Below are positions 1 through 9,179 of a DNA stretch of 64,000 nt, piece after piece. The stretch's first letter is position 1, and every line of letters begins with the position of its first letter. The notes beneath the pieces were generated by a model. It had not been told where the DNA came from, made no database searches, and worked only from the letters and a program-made list of their open reading frames with translations. Source of the DNA: Clostridia bacterium (lineage in GTDB: Bacteria; Bacillota; Clostridia; Oscillospirales; Acutalibacteraceae); contig JAFQVY010000010.1 of the NCBI GenBank assembly GCA_017407755.1, positions 62,001 through 126,000 on the forward strand. The letters run 5' to 3'. The translations under genes were made by a program, and so were the position numbers.

Positions 1-669
1 AAAGAGCTTCAATGTGACGAGGTAAAGCTATATTACGATATACTGAAAACCAAGGCATCAGCCTTGGCAGTAAAAAGAGCTTTCGATATTTTCGTCGCCT
101 TGATGCTTATCGCTTTATTAGCTCTGCCCATGGCTATAATTGCAGTAATTATCAAGTGTACGTCAAAAGGCCCCGTAATTTATAAACAGGTACGTGTAAC
201 AACCTTTGGCAGACAGTTTAAAATTTTCAAGTTCAGAAGTATGCGTACAGATGCCGACTCTAAGGGCGAGCTTCTTACTGTTGGTGAAGACAGCCGTGTT
301 ACAAAAATCGGCAAAGTGCTGAGAAAATTCCGCCTTGATGAGCTTCCTCAGGTTTTCCACGTGCTTTCAGGCAAAATGACAATTGTAGGTACTCGTCCCG
401 AGGTTCCTAAGTTCACCGATAAATACACAAACGAAATGCTTGCTACCTTGCTTTTGCCCGCCGGTGTAACATCTTTGGCAAGTATTAAATTTAAAGACGA
501 AGCTGAGCTTTTGGCAAAGGCTAAAGATGTTGACAAGGCATACATTGAGGAAATTCTTCCCGAAAAAATGAAATATAACCTTGAATACATTAAAAACTTT
601 TCATTCTCTGGCGACATTAAGCTTATTTTCAAAACTGTAGCAGAGGTGTTTTCCTCACGAGGCGAATAA
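1..669 (+). CDS. Undecaprenyl-phosphate sugar transferase, 5' end outside window
   Basis: Bacterial sugar transferase (WcaJ/PglC type) that starts exopolysaccharide repeat synthesis by moving a sugar phosphate onto undecaprenyl phosphate at the inner membrane face. The frame is open from base 1. The first in-window start would be TTG at 64, which has only a weak upstream AAGG, so the gene probably begins before the window. Visible: one hydrophobic helix (after VKRAFDI), then the catalytic domain with the motifs KIFKFRSMR, FRLDELPQ and GTRPEVPKF. The C-terminus is complete. The next gene starts 1 base after the stop, so it is probably the tail of a polysaccharide operon. The sugar specificity cannot be read from sequence. 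Confidence 0.9.
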   Translation, partial: KELQCDEVKLYYDILKTKASALAVKRAFDIFVALMLIALLALPMAIIAVIIKCTSKGPVIYKQVRVTTFGRQFKIFKFRSMRTDADSKGELLTVGEDSRVTKIGKVLRKFRLDELPQVFHVLSGKMTIVGTRPEVPKFTDKYTNEMLATLLLPAGVTSLASIKFKDEAELLAKAKDVDKAYIEEILPEKMKYNLEYIKNFSFSGDIKLIFKTVAEVFSSRGE

Positions 670-670
670 T

Positions 671-2098
671 ATGAAAGCAAGCAAATTTAAACTTGTCTTT
701 TTTGACGAATCCCTTTTCAGGGTTTGCTATCTGGCTTCCTTCTTTTTCTATATGGTAAGCTATCTTTCAACTCCTGCCATTGTGCTTATCGGCATCACCT
801 CGGCGTGGGGTGTGGCAATTGCCATTAATTCATTAATCGTCAACAAGGCATATATGAGAATTTATTACGGCTTCTGGTTAGGTGCATTTTTGGTGTCTCT
901 TACCCTTACAATGCTTTTTAATCTAAGCACCGACCTCATTGCCGTAGGCTATAATTTCATACTTATTATACATTCCTTTATATGCTTTGTGCTTTTTTAC
1001 GGTATGCATATTCACCGCGGCACAATGTATCGTTGGGAAATGTATCTTTTCAGCCGCTTTTTCATTTATGCCGCAACGGTAAGTGCTTTTATCGGCTTGC
1101 TTTTTCTGCTGTTAGGCGTAGATTTGGTTTTTTACGGCAAAACATACACAGGCGTGTTTTTTAACCCCAACTATCAGGGCTATGTTTCGGCTCTTGCAAT
1201 TATTTTCTGCCACTTTATGACAAAGCCCGACTTCCTTGCACAGGCAAGGCAAAAGAGAATAAGCCGCATCTGGCTTACCGCCTGTATACTGTTAAATCTT
1301 ATTACGCTTGTGCTTTCAAACTCCAACGGAAGTCTGCTTTTGTTAGGTGTTTATGTAGCGTTTATGGTGCTTTTCAGGCTTCTTGCTTTGTCAGAAAAGC
1401 TTACTCCAAGAAAAATCCTTGTGAGACTTATTGCTCTTATTGCAGTTGGATTTTTGCTTATTTGTCTTCTTATGGCTTTAAGAGCCGCCTTTAAGATTGT
1501 TGTAGCCTCTTTGTCAAACCCTGAGGGCGAGCTTTCAAAGGCAGATATCAACGCTCTTACAAAAGGTTCTTTTTTCAACATTATTACCGACACAGGTCTT
1601 AGCAGCAGGCTTGACTTGTGGAAAGCAGGCTTTAAAGCCCTGCTTTCAAATCCTTTGTTTGGTGCAGGTAAAGGAGACCTTTATAACTGTATTGTTGATG
1701 AAATCGGTAGAAGAAGCTATTTTTCAAATGATTACCTTACAAATGTATTCATTGCGGATATGCACAACGGTTACATAGGTATTTTGGTAGTGTCGGGTAT
1801 AGTTGGTTTTACCTTGTTCGGCATATTTATGTACCGCTTTTTTAAGATGACTATGCCTGTGTGGTTTGTCCAAAGACGGATTATGACCTATTCAATTTAT
1901 CCTTGTATGATAGGCTTTTTTGCGGCGTATCTTGTGTATGCTTTTATTGAACGTACAATTCTTTTTGACCTTTCCTTTATTGTCACAAGTTTTTGGCTGA
2001 TTCTCGGCTATATGTCGTGTTATGCTACTGATTTGGGATATAATATCAGAGGAACGGTTGAAATTGTTGACCTTAAAGTTCCCAAGAGATTATTCTAA
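671..2098 (+). CDS. Polysaccharide polymerase / O-antigen ligase-like membrane protein
   Basis: A 475-residue polytopic membrane protein with roughly ten or more hydrophobic segments. A large loop precedes the conserved region with LFGAGKGD and, about 40 residues later, DMHNGYIGIL. This layout (membrane segments, large external loop, Asp-x-His-Asn-Gly near the end) is typical of Wzy_C/O-antigen ligase-type enzymes that polymerise or ligate surface glycans. It follows the sugar transferase by 1 base, supporting a role in the same exopolysaccharide pathway. Polymerase versus ligase cannot be decided here. Confidence 0.75.
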   Translation: MKASKFKLVFFDESLFRVCYLASFFFYMVSYLSTPAIVLIGITSAWGVAIAINSLIVNKAYMRIYYGFWLGAFLVSLTLTMLFNLSTDLIAVGYNFILIIHSFICFVLFYGMHIHRGTMYRWEMYLFSRFFIYAATVSAFIGLLFLLLGVDLVFYGKTYTGVFFNPNYQGYVSALAIIFCHFMTKPDFLAQARQKRISRIWLTACILLNLITLVLSNSNGSLLLLGVYVAFMVLFRLLALSEKLTPRKILVRLIALIAVGFLLICLLMALRAAFKIVVASLSNPEGELSKADINALTKGSFFNIITDTGLSSRLDLWKAGFKALLSNPLFGAGKGDLYNCIVDEIGRRSYFSNDYLTNVFIADMHNGYIGILVVSGIVGFTLFGIFMYRFFKMTMPVWFVQRRIMTYSIYPCMIGFFAAYLVYAFIERTILFDLSFIVTSFWLILGYMSCYATDLGYNIRGTVEIVDLKVPKRLF

Positions 2099-2113
2099 AG
2101 AAACGGTGATTTA

Positions 2114-2602
2114 ATGAAGCTTCTTATTTCACGGGAAACAAGCGACTCTCAGTCACGGTTTTTGGTGTATGACCAATATGAAAAGCTTTTATTTAACGTG
2201 ATTGGCAAAAACGGCACTGCCGTTAGAAAGGTTAAAGCAATAACACCGGAGGGTAACTGTGTGCTTAAAATTTCAGCTACTCCTGAAATCGGTAAAACAA
2301 TAGGCTATAACATACTAACCCCTCAAGGTGCCTTTGCAGTTACCGTTAAGCTAAAATCCGATGACCTTTCTTTGAAAATTCACGGCGTAAAGCTTTTCTT
2401 TAAAGGCAATCTTTTTACAAGAAGCTTTGAAATCTTAGACGTTTCTTCAAAAGCCCTTGCTTTTCATAAGCCTGAAGCAGGCAAAAGCGGTAAATATGTA
2501 CTCGAAGTTTTTGATGATGCACAGCATCTTAACCTTCTTGCAATTTCAATCTGTGCCGATTTATTAAGTTTTTCAGACTCTGCACACGTTTGCAGAGCAT
2601 AA
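2114..2602 (+). CDS. LURP-one-related / tubby-C-terminal-like protein
   Basis: A 162-residue soluble protein without signal peptide or membrane segment. The alternating beta pattern with short phrases such as RFLVYDQYEK, LKIHGVKLFFKGN and FEILDVSSK resembles the LURP-one-related (tubby-like barrel) family, which in bacteria has no established function. The start ATG at 2114 has GGTGAT just upstream. It sits 15 bases after the polymerase gene and before an Lrp regulator, so it may be the last gene of the polysaccharide transcript. The family call rests on fold pattern only and is tentative. Confidence 0.5.
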   Translation: MKLLISRETSDSQSRFLVYDQYEKLLFNVIGKNGTAVRKVKAITPEGNCVLKISATPEIGKTIGYNILTPQGAFAVTVKLKSDDLSLKIHGVKLFFKGNLFTRSFEILDVSSKALAFHKPEAGKSGKYVLEVFDDAQHLNLLAISICADLLSFSDSAHVCRA

Positions 2603-2619
2603 ATTTCGGAGGTAATATT

Positions 2620-3099
2620 ATGGATAAACTTTTAAAGCTTTTATCAAGAAACAGTGAGTATTCGGTGTCTGAGCTTTCCTTAATGCTTGGCGAGCCTGAA
2701 GACTATGTAAGAGCCCGTATTAAAAAATATGAAGATGACGGCATCATCAAAGGCTACCGTGCTCTGGTAAACTATGAAAAAGTGTCTGATGCAGGCGTTA
2801 CTGCCTACATAGAGCTTAAAGTTACACCTCAGAAAAAAAGCGGTTTTGATGAAATAGCAAAAAGAATTATGGCTTTTGATGAGGTTGAGTCCGTTTACCT
2901 TATGGCAGGAGCTTATGACCTTTCGATTATAGTAAAGGGCGAGACAATTCAGGAGGTTTCAGCCTTCGTATCCCGCAAGCTTTCTGCCCTTGACGGTATT
3001 CTTTCAACCGCAACTCATTTTATCTTAAAACGCTATAAGGACGACGGCGTTGTGTTGGACGAGGAAGATTTAAGCGACGAAAGGTGTATGAATTATTGA
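2620..3099 (+). CDS. Lrp/AsnC family transcriptional regulator
   Basis: A 159-residue Lrp/AsnC-type regulator with an N-terminal winged helix-turn-helix (about residues 1-60, including VSELSLMLG and DDGIIKGY) and a C-terminal RAM/effector domain (about 70-145, VTAYIELKV, VYLMAGAYDLS). Such proteins form multimers that sense amino acids and bind DNA. ATG 2620 was chosen because a CGGAGGT ribosome site lies 7 bases upstream; the longer frame begins inside the previous gene. The stop overlaps the aminotransferase start by one base (TGATG). That implies co-translation and suggests local control of, or by, amino acid metabolism. Confidence 0.9.
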   Translation: MDKLLKLLSRNSEYSVSELSLMLGEPEDYVRARIKKYEDDGIIKGYRALVNYEKVSDAGVTAYIELKVTPQKKSGFDEIAKRIMAFDEVESVYLMAGAYDLSIIVKGETIQEVSAFVSRKLSALDGILSTATHFILKRYKDDGVVLDEEDLSDERCMNY

Positions 3100-4262
3100 T
3101 GGATTACGGAAGATTTTTGAACAATACAATTTCCTCCGTTAAACCATCAGGAATTCGGAAGTTTTTTGATATTGTAAACGAGATGGAGGACGTCATATCC
3201 CTTTCTGTGGGCGAGCCAGATTTCAGAACCCCGTGGCATGTCCGTCAGGCAGGCATTGAGTCCCTTAAATCAGGCAAAACATGGTACACTCCAAACCGAG
3301 GCTATAAAACCTTAAGAGGTGAAATTGCTTCGTTTTTAAACAGAAAATATAACCTTACATATAACCCCTATACCGAGATTTTGGTAACGGTAGGCGGCAG
3401 CGAAGCTTTAGACGTTGCTATCCGTTGTTTGGCAAACCCCGATGACGAAATTCTTATTCATCAGCCTTCTTTTGTTTGCTACGAGCCTTTAACCGCTATG
3501 ACAGGTGCAAAGTCGGTAGTTATTAATACTAAGGCTGAAAACAGCTTTCGCTTAAAGCCTTCTGAGCTTGAGGCGGCTATTAGTGAAAAGTCTAAGGTGC
3601 TTATTCTTTCGTATCCCAATAACCCTACAGGTGCTATTATGGAGAAAGAGGACTTAGAGGCAATTGCCGAGGTTGTAAAAAAACACGACCTTTTTGTAAT
3701 TTCCGACGAAATCTACAGCGAGCTTACCTATGGCCAAAATCACGTCTCCATTGCCTCTCTTAAGGGAATGGCTGAAAGAACTGTTGTAATCAACGGCTTT
3801 TCCAAAGCTTATGCAATGACAGGCTGGCGTTTAGGCTACGCCGCAGGTCCCGCACCGATTTTAGAGCAGATGACAAAGCTTCACCAATACTGCATTATGT
3901 CAGCTCCCACTACTGCTCAGTGGGCGGCTATTGAAGCTTTAAGAAACGGCGACAGCGACATAGATGAAATGCGTTCTGACTACGAAATGCGCCGCCGCCT
4001 CGTTGTAGGAAAATTCAACGAAATGGGACTTACCTGTTTCGAGCCAAAGGGTGCTTTCTATTGCTTCCCCTCAATAAAATCCACAGGACTTAAGTCCGAG
4101 GAGTTCTGCACACGTCTTTTAAATGCAAAGGGTGTCGCAGTGGTTCCGGGAGATGCCTTCGGTCAGTGCGGCGAAGGCTACGTCAGGGTTTCGTATTCCT
4201 ACTCAATTAACCACCTTAAAGAAGCACTTAAAAGAATCAAAGAGTTTATAGAGGAGCTTTAA
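3099..4262 (+). CDS. PLP-dependent class I/II aminotransferase
   Basis: A 387-residue fold-type I aminotransferase. The PLP Schiff-base lysine is K236 in GFSKAYAMTGWR. Other family marks are SLSVGEPDF near the N-terminus, SYPNNPTGA, and the C-terminal R in GYVRVSYS that binds the substrate carboxylate. The start at ATG 3099 overlaps the lrp stop codon; an upstream GTG at 3084 is in frame but lies inside lrp. The lrp-aminotransferase pair is common in Clostridia and is usually annotated aspartate- or aromatic-type. Substrate is not determinable from the sequence alone. Confidence 0.92.
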   Translation: MDYGRFLNNTISSVKPSGIRKFFDIVNEMEDVISLSVGEPDFRTPWHVRQAGIESLKSGKTWYTPNRGYKTLRGEIASFLNRKYNLTYNPYTEILVTVGGSEALDVAIRCLANPDDEILIHQPSFVCYEPLTAMTGAKSVVINTKAENSFRLKPSELEAAISEKSKVLILSYPNNPTGAIMEKEDLEAIAEVVKKHDLFVISDEIYSELTYGQNHVSIASLKGMAERTVVINGFSKAYAMTGWRLGYAAGPAPILEQMTKLHQYCIMSAPTTAQWAAIEALRNGDSDIDEMRSDYEMRRRLVVGKFNEMGLTCFEPKGAFYCFPSIKSTGLKSEEFCTRLLNAKGVAVVPGDAFGQCGEGYVRVSYSYSINHLKEALKRIKEFIEEL

Positions 4263-4263
4263 T

Positions 4264-5133
4264 ATGACCTTTGAAGCTACTGCCCCTGCTAAAATTAATT
4301 TAACCCTCGACATTTTAGGCAAAAGAGTTGACGGCTACCACGACGTTGCTATGCTTATGCAGTCGGTGTCTCTTGCAGATACCGTTAAGCTTACCTTAAC
4401 AGATTCAGAGGATATAAGTATTTCCTGTTCAGACCCAAGTATACCCTGCGACAGCAGAAATATTGTCTATAAGGTTTCAGAAGTGTTTTTTAAGGTTACC
4501 GGTATCAAAAATACAGGCATAGAAATCTATATAGAAAAAGTCATTCCCAGCGAAGCAGGTCTTGCAGGGGGAAGTGCCGACGGAGCGGCAACTCTCAGGC
4601 TCTTAAACGTTGCCTTTGACGCCCACTTAACCGACAAAGAGCTTTGTGAAATCGGCGCAAAGGTAGGTGCTGATATTCCTTTCTGTATTTTAGGCGGCAC
4701 TAAGCTTGCAACAGGGACAGGCACTACCCTTAATAAGGTTCGCTCTATGCCTAAGTGCCATATCGTTATTGTTAAGCCTGAGGTTTCTGTTTCTACAAAA
4801 GAAGCTTATTCTCTGGCAGATAACCGACAAGGTCTTAAAATTAAATATACCGATTACTGCAAGCAAATGCTTTATAGCGGAGATTTGTCCGGTATATGCT
4901 CAACCCTTCATAATGATTTTGAAGAAGTGCTGAATTTAAGCGACATAAACGACGTTAAAAAGATAATGTACGATTGCAAAGCCTTAGGTGCCGCTATGAG
5001 CGGCTCAGGATCTGCGGTGTTTGGCATTTTCAGAAATGAGCGTAAAGCACAGAAGTGTGCCCAAAAGCTTAAAGAGACCTATGAAAAGGTCTATCTTGCT
5101 GTGCCCGTTTCAAACGGTGCAGGCGTTATCTGA
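4264..5133 (+). CDS. ispE: 4-diphosphocytidyl-2-C-methyl-D-erythritol kinase
   Basis: GHMP-family kinase of the MEP isoprenoid pathway; it phosphorylates the 2-hydroxyl of CDP-methylerythritol. The protein is 289 residues, the usual length. Motifs: APAKINLTLDI near the start (substrate-binding Lys and Asn), the GHMP ATP loop PSEAGLAGGSADGAA around residues 95-109, and the C-terminal glycine motif GAAMSGSGSAVFGIF. It begins 1 base after the aminotransferase stop. A strong hairpin terminator follows directly. Confidence 0.95.
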   Translation: MTFEATAPAKINLTLDILGKRVDGYHDVAMLMQSVSLADTVKLTLTDSEDISISCSDPSIPCDSRNIVYKVSEVFFKVTGIKNTGIEIYIEKVIPSEAGLAGGSADGAATLRLLNVAFDAHLTDKELCEIGAKVGADIPFCILGGTKLATGTGTTLNKVRSMPKCHIVIVKPEVSVSTKEAYSLADNRQGLKIKYTDYCKQMLYSGDLSGICSTLHNDFEEVLNLSDINDVKKIMYDCKALGAAMSGSGSAVFGIFRNERKAQKCAQKLKETYEKVYLAVPVSNGAGVI

Positions 5134-5145
5134 ATACTTTGATTT

Positions 5146-5190
5146 AAACCTGCCTATAATCAGGGTAAATACTGATTGAGGCAGGTTTTT
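5146..5190 (+). terminator. Rho-independent terminator after ispE, abutting spoIIR
   Basis: AAACCTGCCT (5146-5155) pairs with AGGCAGGTTT (5179-5188), with an inner stem AATCAG/CTGATT and a run of T at 5186-5190. The T-run ends only 4 bases before the spoIIR start codon, so the hairpin also covers the AGGCAGG that would serve as its ribosome site. Confidence 0.8.
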
Positions 5191-5194
5191 ACAA

Positions 5195-5791
5195 ATGAAA
5201 AAGCTTTTTAAATCTATGACCGTTGCACTGACTTTAACCTTGCTTTTCACGCTTTTACCTTTTGAAAAAGAGTGTCGGGCAATAAGTGAAGAGGTACTTA
5301 GAATTCATATTCTGGCAAACTCCGATTCTGAGTATGACCAAAATCTCAAGCTTTTGGTTCGAGACGAAATACTAAATTTTACAGAGGACTTATATAAAAA
5401 CATTTCTTCCAAAGAAGAAGCAGTTCTGCTAAGTCGGCAACATCTTGATGAAATCATAAATGTTGCAGAAAATACCCTTAAAGCCAATGGGTGCAACAAA
5501 AGCGTCAGGGGAGAAATCTGCGAAACCGACTTCAATACCCGATATTACGGCGACATTACAATGCCCAGCGGCAGTTATACCGCCTTGAGATTGGTTATAG
5601 GTGAGGGCGAAGGCAAAAACTGGTGGTGTGTAATGTACCCTTCGCTTTGCCTTTATACCTCGTCTGATGCAAATTCTCTTGAAGATGAGCTAAGTTCCCA
5701 ACAATATGAGATTATCACCGATACGCCCAAATACGAATTCAGGTTTAAATTTTTAGAATATTTTGATTATTTTTGCAATTTACTGAGCTGA
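5195..5791 (+). CDS. spoIIR: Stage II sporulation protein R
   Basis: A 198-residue secreted signalling protein made in the forespore that switches on the SpoIIGA protease across the intermembrane space, so that pro-sigma-E is processed in the mother cell. It has an N-terminal hydrophobic segment (about residues 8-24) and the family core LRIHILANSDSEYDQ, followed by LKLLVRDEI. It also carries GEGEGKNWWCVMYPSLC, typical of SpoIIR. Its two targets, spoIIGA and sigE, lie about 18 kb downstream. I could not find a convincing forespore sigma-F promoter, because the space upstream is filled by the ispE terminator. Confidence 0.92.
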   Translation: MKKLFKSMTVALTLTLLFTLLPFEKECRAISEEVLRIHILANSDSEYDQNLKLLVRDEILNFTEDLYKNISSKEEAVLLSRQHLDEIINVAENTLKANGCNKSVRGEICETDFNTRYYGDITMPSGSYTALRLVIGEGEGKNWWCVMYPSLCLYTSSDANSLEDELSSQQYEIITDTPKYEFRFKFLEYFDYFCNLLS

Positions 5792-5815
5792 GTCCCGATT
5801 TCGGTACAGAGCTTT

Positions 5816-5824
5816 TGATATAAT
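5816..5824 (+). promoter_or_regulatory. Extended -10 promoter for addBA
   Basis: TGATATAAT is a perfect extended -10 element (TG-N-TATAAT) about 26 bases before the addB start. No good -35 hexamer is present, which fits an extended -10 promoter. The ribosome site AAAGGGGAG follows at about 5835-5843. Confidence 0.55.
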
Positions 5825-5849
5825 TATCCCGTAGAAAGGGGAGAGCCTA

Positions 5850-8800
5850 ATGCTTAATTTGATTTTCGGCAGAAGCAAAAGCGGAAAAACCACATATATC
5901 GACCAAATGGTTTGCAATCTTGCAAGAAGCGGCAACGAAAAAATTCTTGTTATAGTTCCCGATCAGGTAACCTTTGAAACCGAAAAAGCCTACCTTAAAC
6001 TCTTAGGTGCAAAGCTTTCTCAAAGTGTACTTGTCCTCGGATTTAGCCGAATGTGTGACTATGTTTTCGAGGTTACGGGTGAAATCCGCAAGCCTCCTGC
6101 CGATGAGCAGACAAAGGCTCTTTTAATGAGTGTTGCACTTGAAGAAATAAGGGATAGCCTTGCTCTTTACTCCGATAAAGCTTTAAATCCTGAGCTTGCA
6201 AAGCTTATGCTTAGTGCAGGCAAAGAGCTTATAACTACAGGAAGTAAGGAGGAAGTCCTTTCTGCCTTAAATGACAGTGTAACCAATGCAAAGCTTAATG
6301 ACATTTACCTTGCCAATGAGGCAATGAACGCCCTGCTTCTAAAAACTTTTGATGACCCCGATGCCCAGCTTAGCATCATTGCCGATATTTTGCACCGTCG
6401 CCGTATTTTTGAAGACTTTTATATATTTATCGACTCTCAGCTAAGCTTCACTGCCCCCGAATATGAAGTTATTTCTACTCTTATGGCACAGTGCAAGGAA
6501 ATGTACGTCACACTTTCCTATGACGGCGTGTCTGACAGGGGGATTTTCTCTACTTCCTTTGATACTTTAGTCAGATTAAAAAGAATTGCCCAGAGTGAAG
6601 GCGTTAAAATATCAAAGCCTGTTCTTTGTAGTTTTGACGGCTTCTTTAAGTCTCAGGAACTTTCCCATTTAGAGCAAAATATTTTTGCAAATGACAAGTT
6701 TGCTTTTGATGAAAAGGCTGAAAATATTACCATATACCGTGGCAAAGACAGGTATGAAGAAATAGATTTTGTTGCAAGGCAAATTTGCAGTCTTATTGTT
6801 GATTTTGGCTATCGCTACAGTGAAATTGCCGTTGTAGGCAGAGATTTAAAAGCTTACAGCAGTATTATTTCAACCGTATTTGATAAGTACGGCATTTCAT
6901 ATTTTGCCGACAAGCCTCACGACATAACCTCAAAGCCTGTGGTAAAGCTTATTACCTCCTGCTTTAACTCAATTTTAGGCGGCTTTGATAAAGATGATGT
7001 CTTAAGCCTTCTTAAAACAGGGCTTACATCTGCTGATTACGAGGATATTTCTGTATTCGAAAATTACATCTACACTTGGAACCTTAACCATAACTCTCTT
7101 TTATCTGATTTTACCGCCAATCCCAGAGGTTTTGCAGACGAATTTACCTTTGAGGATTTAAAAAATTTAGGCAAAGCCGAAAATGTGCGAAAGCTGATTA
7201 TCCCAACTCTACAAAACTTTAAAGCCGAGTATTCAAATAAAACAGCAGAAGAAATCTGCAAAGGTCTTTATAAGCTTATGCTTGATTTGGGCACAGATAA
7301 AAAGCTTTTGGAGCTTTCCGAAAACCTTGAAATTTACGACGAAGTTGCATATTCGGCCGAGCAAATAAGGCTTTGGGAAATATTCGTAGAAACCCTTGAC
7401 AGAACTGCTCAGGTTATAGGAGACAGAGAGCTTACTCTTAAACGCTTCTATGATTTATTTATGCTTGAGCTGTGCCTTACCGATATTTCCTTTATCCCCA
7501 AAGCCATTGACCAGGTTACCGTCGGTGACATTGAGCGTGTACGCCTTGGGGGTAGAAAATGTGTTTTTGTAATCGGAGCTGTTGACGGTGAATTTCCAAA
7601 AACTGATTTTGGCTTTGGCATATTTACTCCTTCTGAGCGTGCAGAGCTTACAAGGCTGAATGTTCTTGATGATGAGGACGACGAACAGTATGCTGAGCGT
7701 GAGCTTTATTATTGTTATTATGCACTTACAAGTGCCTCCCATAAGCTTTTTGTAAGCTTTCCCGGTGCCGAGTTAAACGGCGAGGCTAAAACTCCCTCAG
7801 TAATAATTACCGAGCTTGACTCAATCGTTCCAAACTGCAATCACCGGTTAAGATTAACCGAAAACACCTCGGATTTGCTGTGGTCAGAAAAACCTGCTTA
7901 CGATTTCTATGCCCAAAGAGCAAAAAGCAAAGACCCTGTCACACAGACCTTAAAGGAATATTACTTAAATAAACCTGAGTATAAGGACAGGCTCAACTCC
8001 TTGGAAAACGTAATCAACAGCAAAACAAAATTCAATATCAAAGACAGTAAAATTGCCGAAAAGCTTTTTGGCAAGGATATTCGCCTTTCTGCTTCAAAAA
8101 TCGAAAAATATCATCTTTGCCGCTTTTCCTACTTTTGCCAGTACGGCTTAAAGGCAAATGAACGCCGCAAAGCTTCCATTGATGCCTTGGAATACGGCTC
8201 CTTCGTTCATTTTATTATGGAAAAGTTTTTCTGTAGCTTTTCTAAAGATGAGCTTTTAAGTCTTAGTGATGAAAAAATCAGCTCTGTTATTTCTGATGTT
8301 TCACTTGAATATGCCAACCATCACTTTGGCGGCTTAGGCTCAAAAACCGCTCGTTTCAACTATCTGTTTGAGAGCGTCAAGGAAGCTTCCTTCACCTTGG
8401 TAAAGCATCTCATTTCAGAGCTTTCTCAAAGCGATTTTACTCCCGTTGACTTCGAGCTTGATATAGGCAAAGATATTTCTGCCTATCGACTTGACCTGCA
8501 AAACGGCGTTTCTGTTACAGTTACAGGCAAAGTTGACAGAGCAGACATTCTCAATAAAGACGGCAAAGCCTATATCAGAATTGTTGATTATAAAACAGGT
8601 ACAAAAATCTTCAGCCTTTCCGATGTTATTTACGGACTTAATCTGCAAATGCTGTTGTACCTTTCGGTGATTAAAAATAAAGGCGAGAGTCGCTACGGCA
8701 GCGAGGTTGTGCCCGCTGGTGTGCTTTATATGCCTGCTTTTGTGCCTACCCTCGAAATGGCAGCTGACGCCACAGGGGAGGAAATCTTAGCCGAGCGAAG

Positions 8801-9179
8801 CAAAAAACTTCGTATGAACGGCATTCTTTTAAACGACGAAGCTATTCTGAATTCAATGGACAAAGACCTTAAAGGCATGTATATTCCCGTGTCTATGGGA
8901 GCAAAAGGATTAAAGGGCAGTGATAACCTTGCTACCTTGGAGGAGTTCGGAGCGGTGTTTGCACATATAGATAAGCTTATCGGCGATATGGCATTGGAGC
9001 TTTCTAAGGGCAACATTGATGCCACACCTGCCATAAGCTCTTATGATGCCTGCCAGTACTGCCCTTATTCCTCGGTTTGTATCGGCAGAGACGAAAGCGA
9101 CACCCGTTCTATATATAAGCTTGACAGAGATGAAATTCTAAGAGAGCTTGGATTAAAGGAAAAGGAGGCAGAAAAGTGA
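5850..9179 (+). CDS. addB: ATP-dependent helicase/nuclease subunit B
   Basis: Subunit B of the AddAB helicase-nuclease that resects DNA double-strand breaks for RecA loading in Firmicutes. 1109 residues, normal length. N-terminal Walker A loop FGRSKSGKTT (about residues 6-15). The C-terminal RecB-type nuclease has VDYKTGTK. An iron-sulphur staple is formed by C757, C1068, C1071 and C1077, the same C...C-x2-C-x5-C pattern as in Bacillus AddB. The stop overlaps addA by 4 bases, so the subunits are translationally coupled. Confidence 0.96.
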   Translation: MLNLIFGRSKSGKTTYIDQMVCNLARSGNEKILVIVPDQVTFETEKAYLKLLGAKLSQSVLVLGFSRMCDYVFEVTGEIRKPPADEQTKALLMSVALEEIRDSLALYSDKALNPELAKLMLSAGKELITTGSKEEVLSALNDSVTNAKLNDIYLANEAMNALLLKTFDDPDAQLSIIADILHRRRIFEDFYIFIDSQLSFTAPEYEVISTLMAQCKEMYVTLSYDGVSDRGIFSTSFDTLVRLKRIAQSEGVKISKPVLCSFDGFFKSQELSHLEQNIFANDKFAFDEKAENITIYRGKDRYEEIDFVARQICSLIVDFGYRYSEIAVVGRDLKAYSSIISTVFDKYGISYFADKPHDITSKPVVKLITSCFNSILGGFDKDDVLSLLKTGLTSADYEDISVFENYIYTWNLNHNSLLSDFTANPRGFADEFTFEDLKNLGKAENVRKLIIPTLQNFKAEYSNKTAEEICKGLYKLMLDLGTDKKLLELSENLEIYDEVAYSAEQIRLWEIFVETLDRTAQVIGDRELTLKRFYDLFMLELCLTDISFIPKAIDQVTVGDIERVRLGGRKCVFVIGAVDGEFPKTDFGFGIFTPSERAELTRLNVLDDEDDEQYAERELYYCYYALTSASHKLFVSFPGAELNGEAKTPSVIITELDSIVPNCNHRLRLTENTSDLLWSEKPAYDFYAQRAKSKDPVTQTLKEYYLNKPEYKDRLNSLENVINSKTKFNIKDSKIAEKLFGKDIRLSASKIEKYHLCRFSYFCQYGLKANERRKASIDALEYGSFVHFIMEKFFCSFSKDELLSLSDEKISSVISDVSLEYANHHFGGLGSKTARFNYLFESVKEASFTLVKHLISELSQSDFTPVDFELDIGKDISAYRLDLQNGVSVTVTGKVDRADILNKDGKAYIRIVDYKTGTKIFSLSDVIYGLNLQMLLYLSVIKNKGESRYGSEVVPAGVLYMPAFVPTLEMAADATGEEILAERSKKLRMNGILLNDEAILNSMDKDLKGMYIPVSMGAKGLKGSDNLATLEEFGAVFAHIDKLIGDMALELSKGNIDATPAISSYDACQYCPYSSVCIGRDESDTRSIYKLDRDEILRELGLKEKEAEK

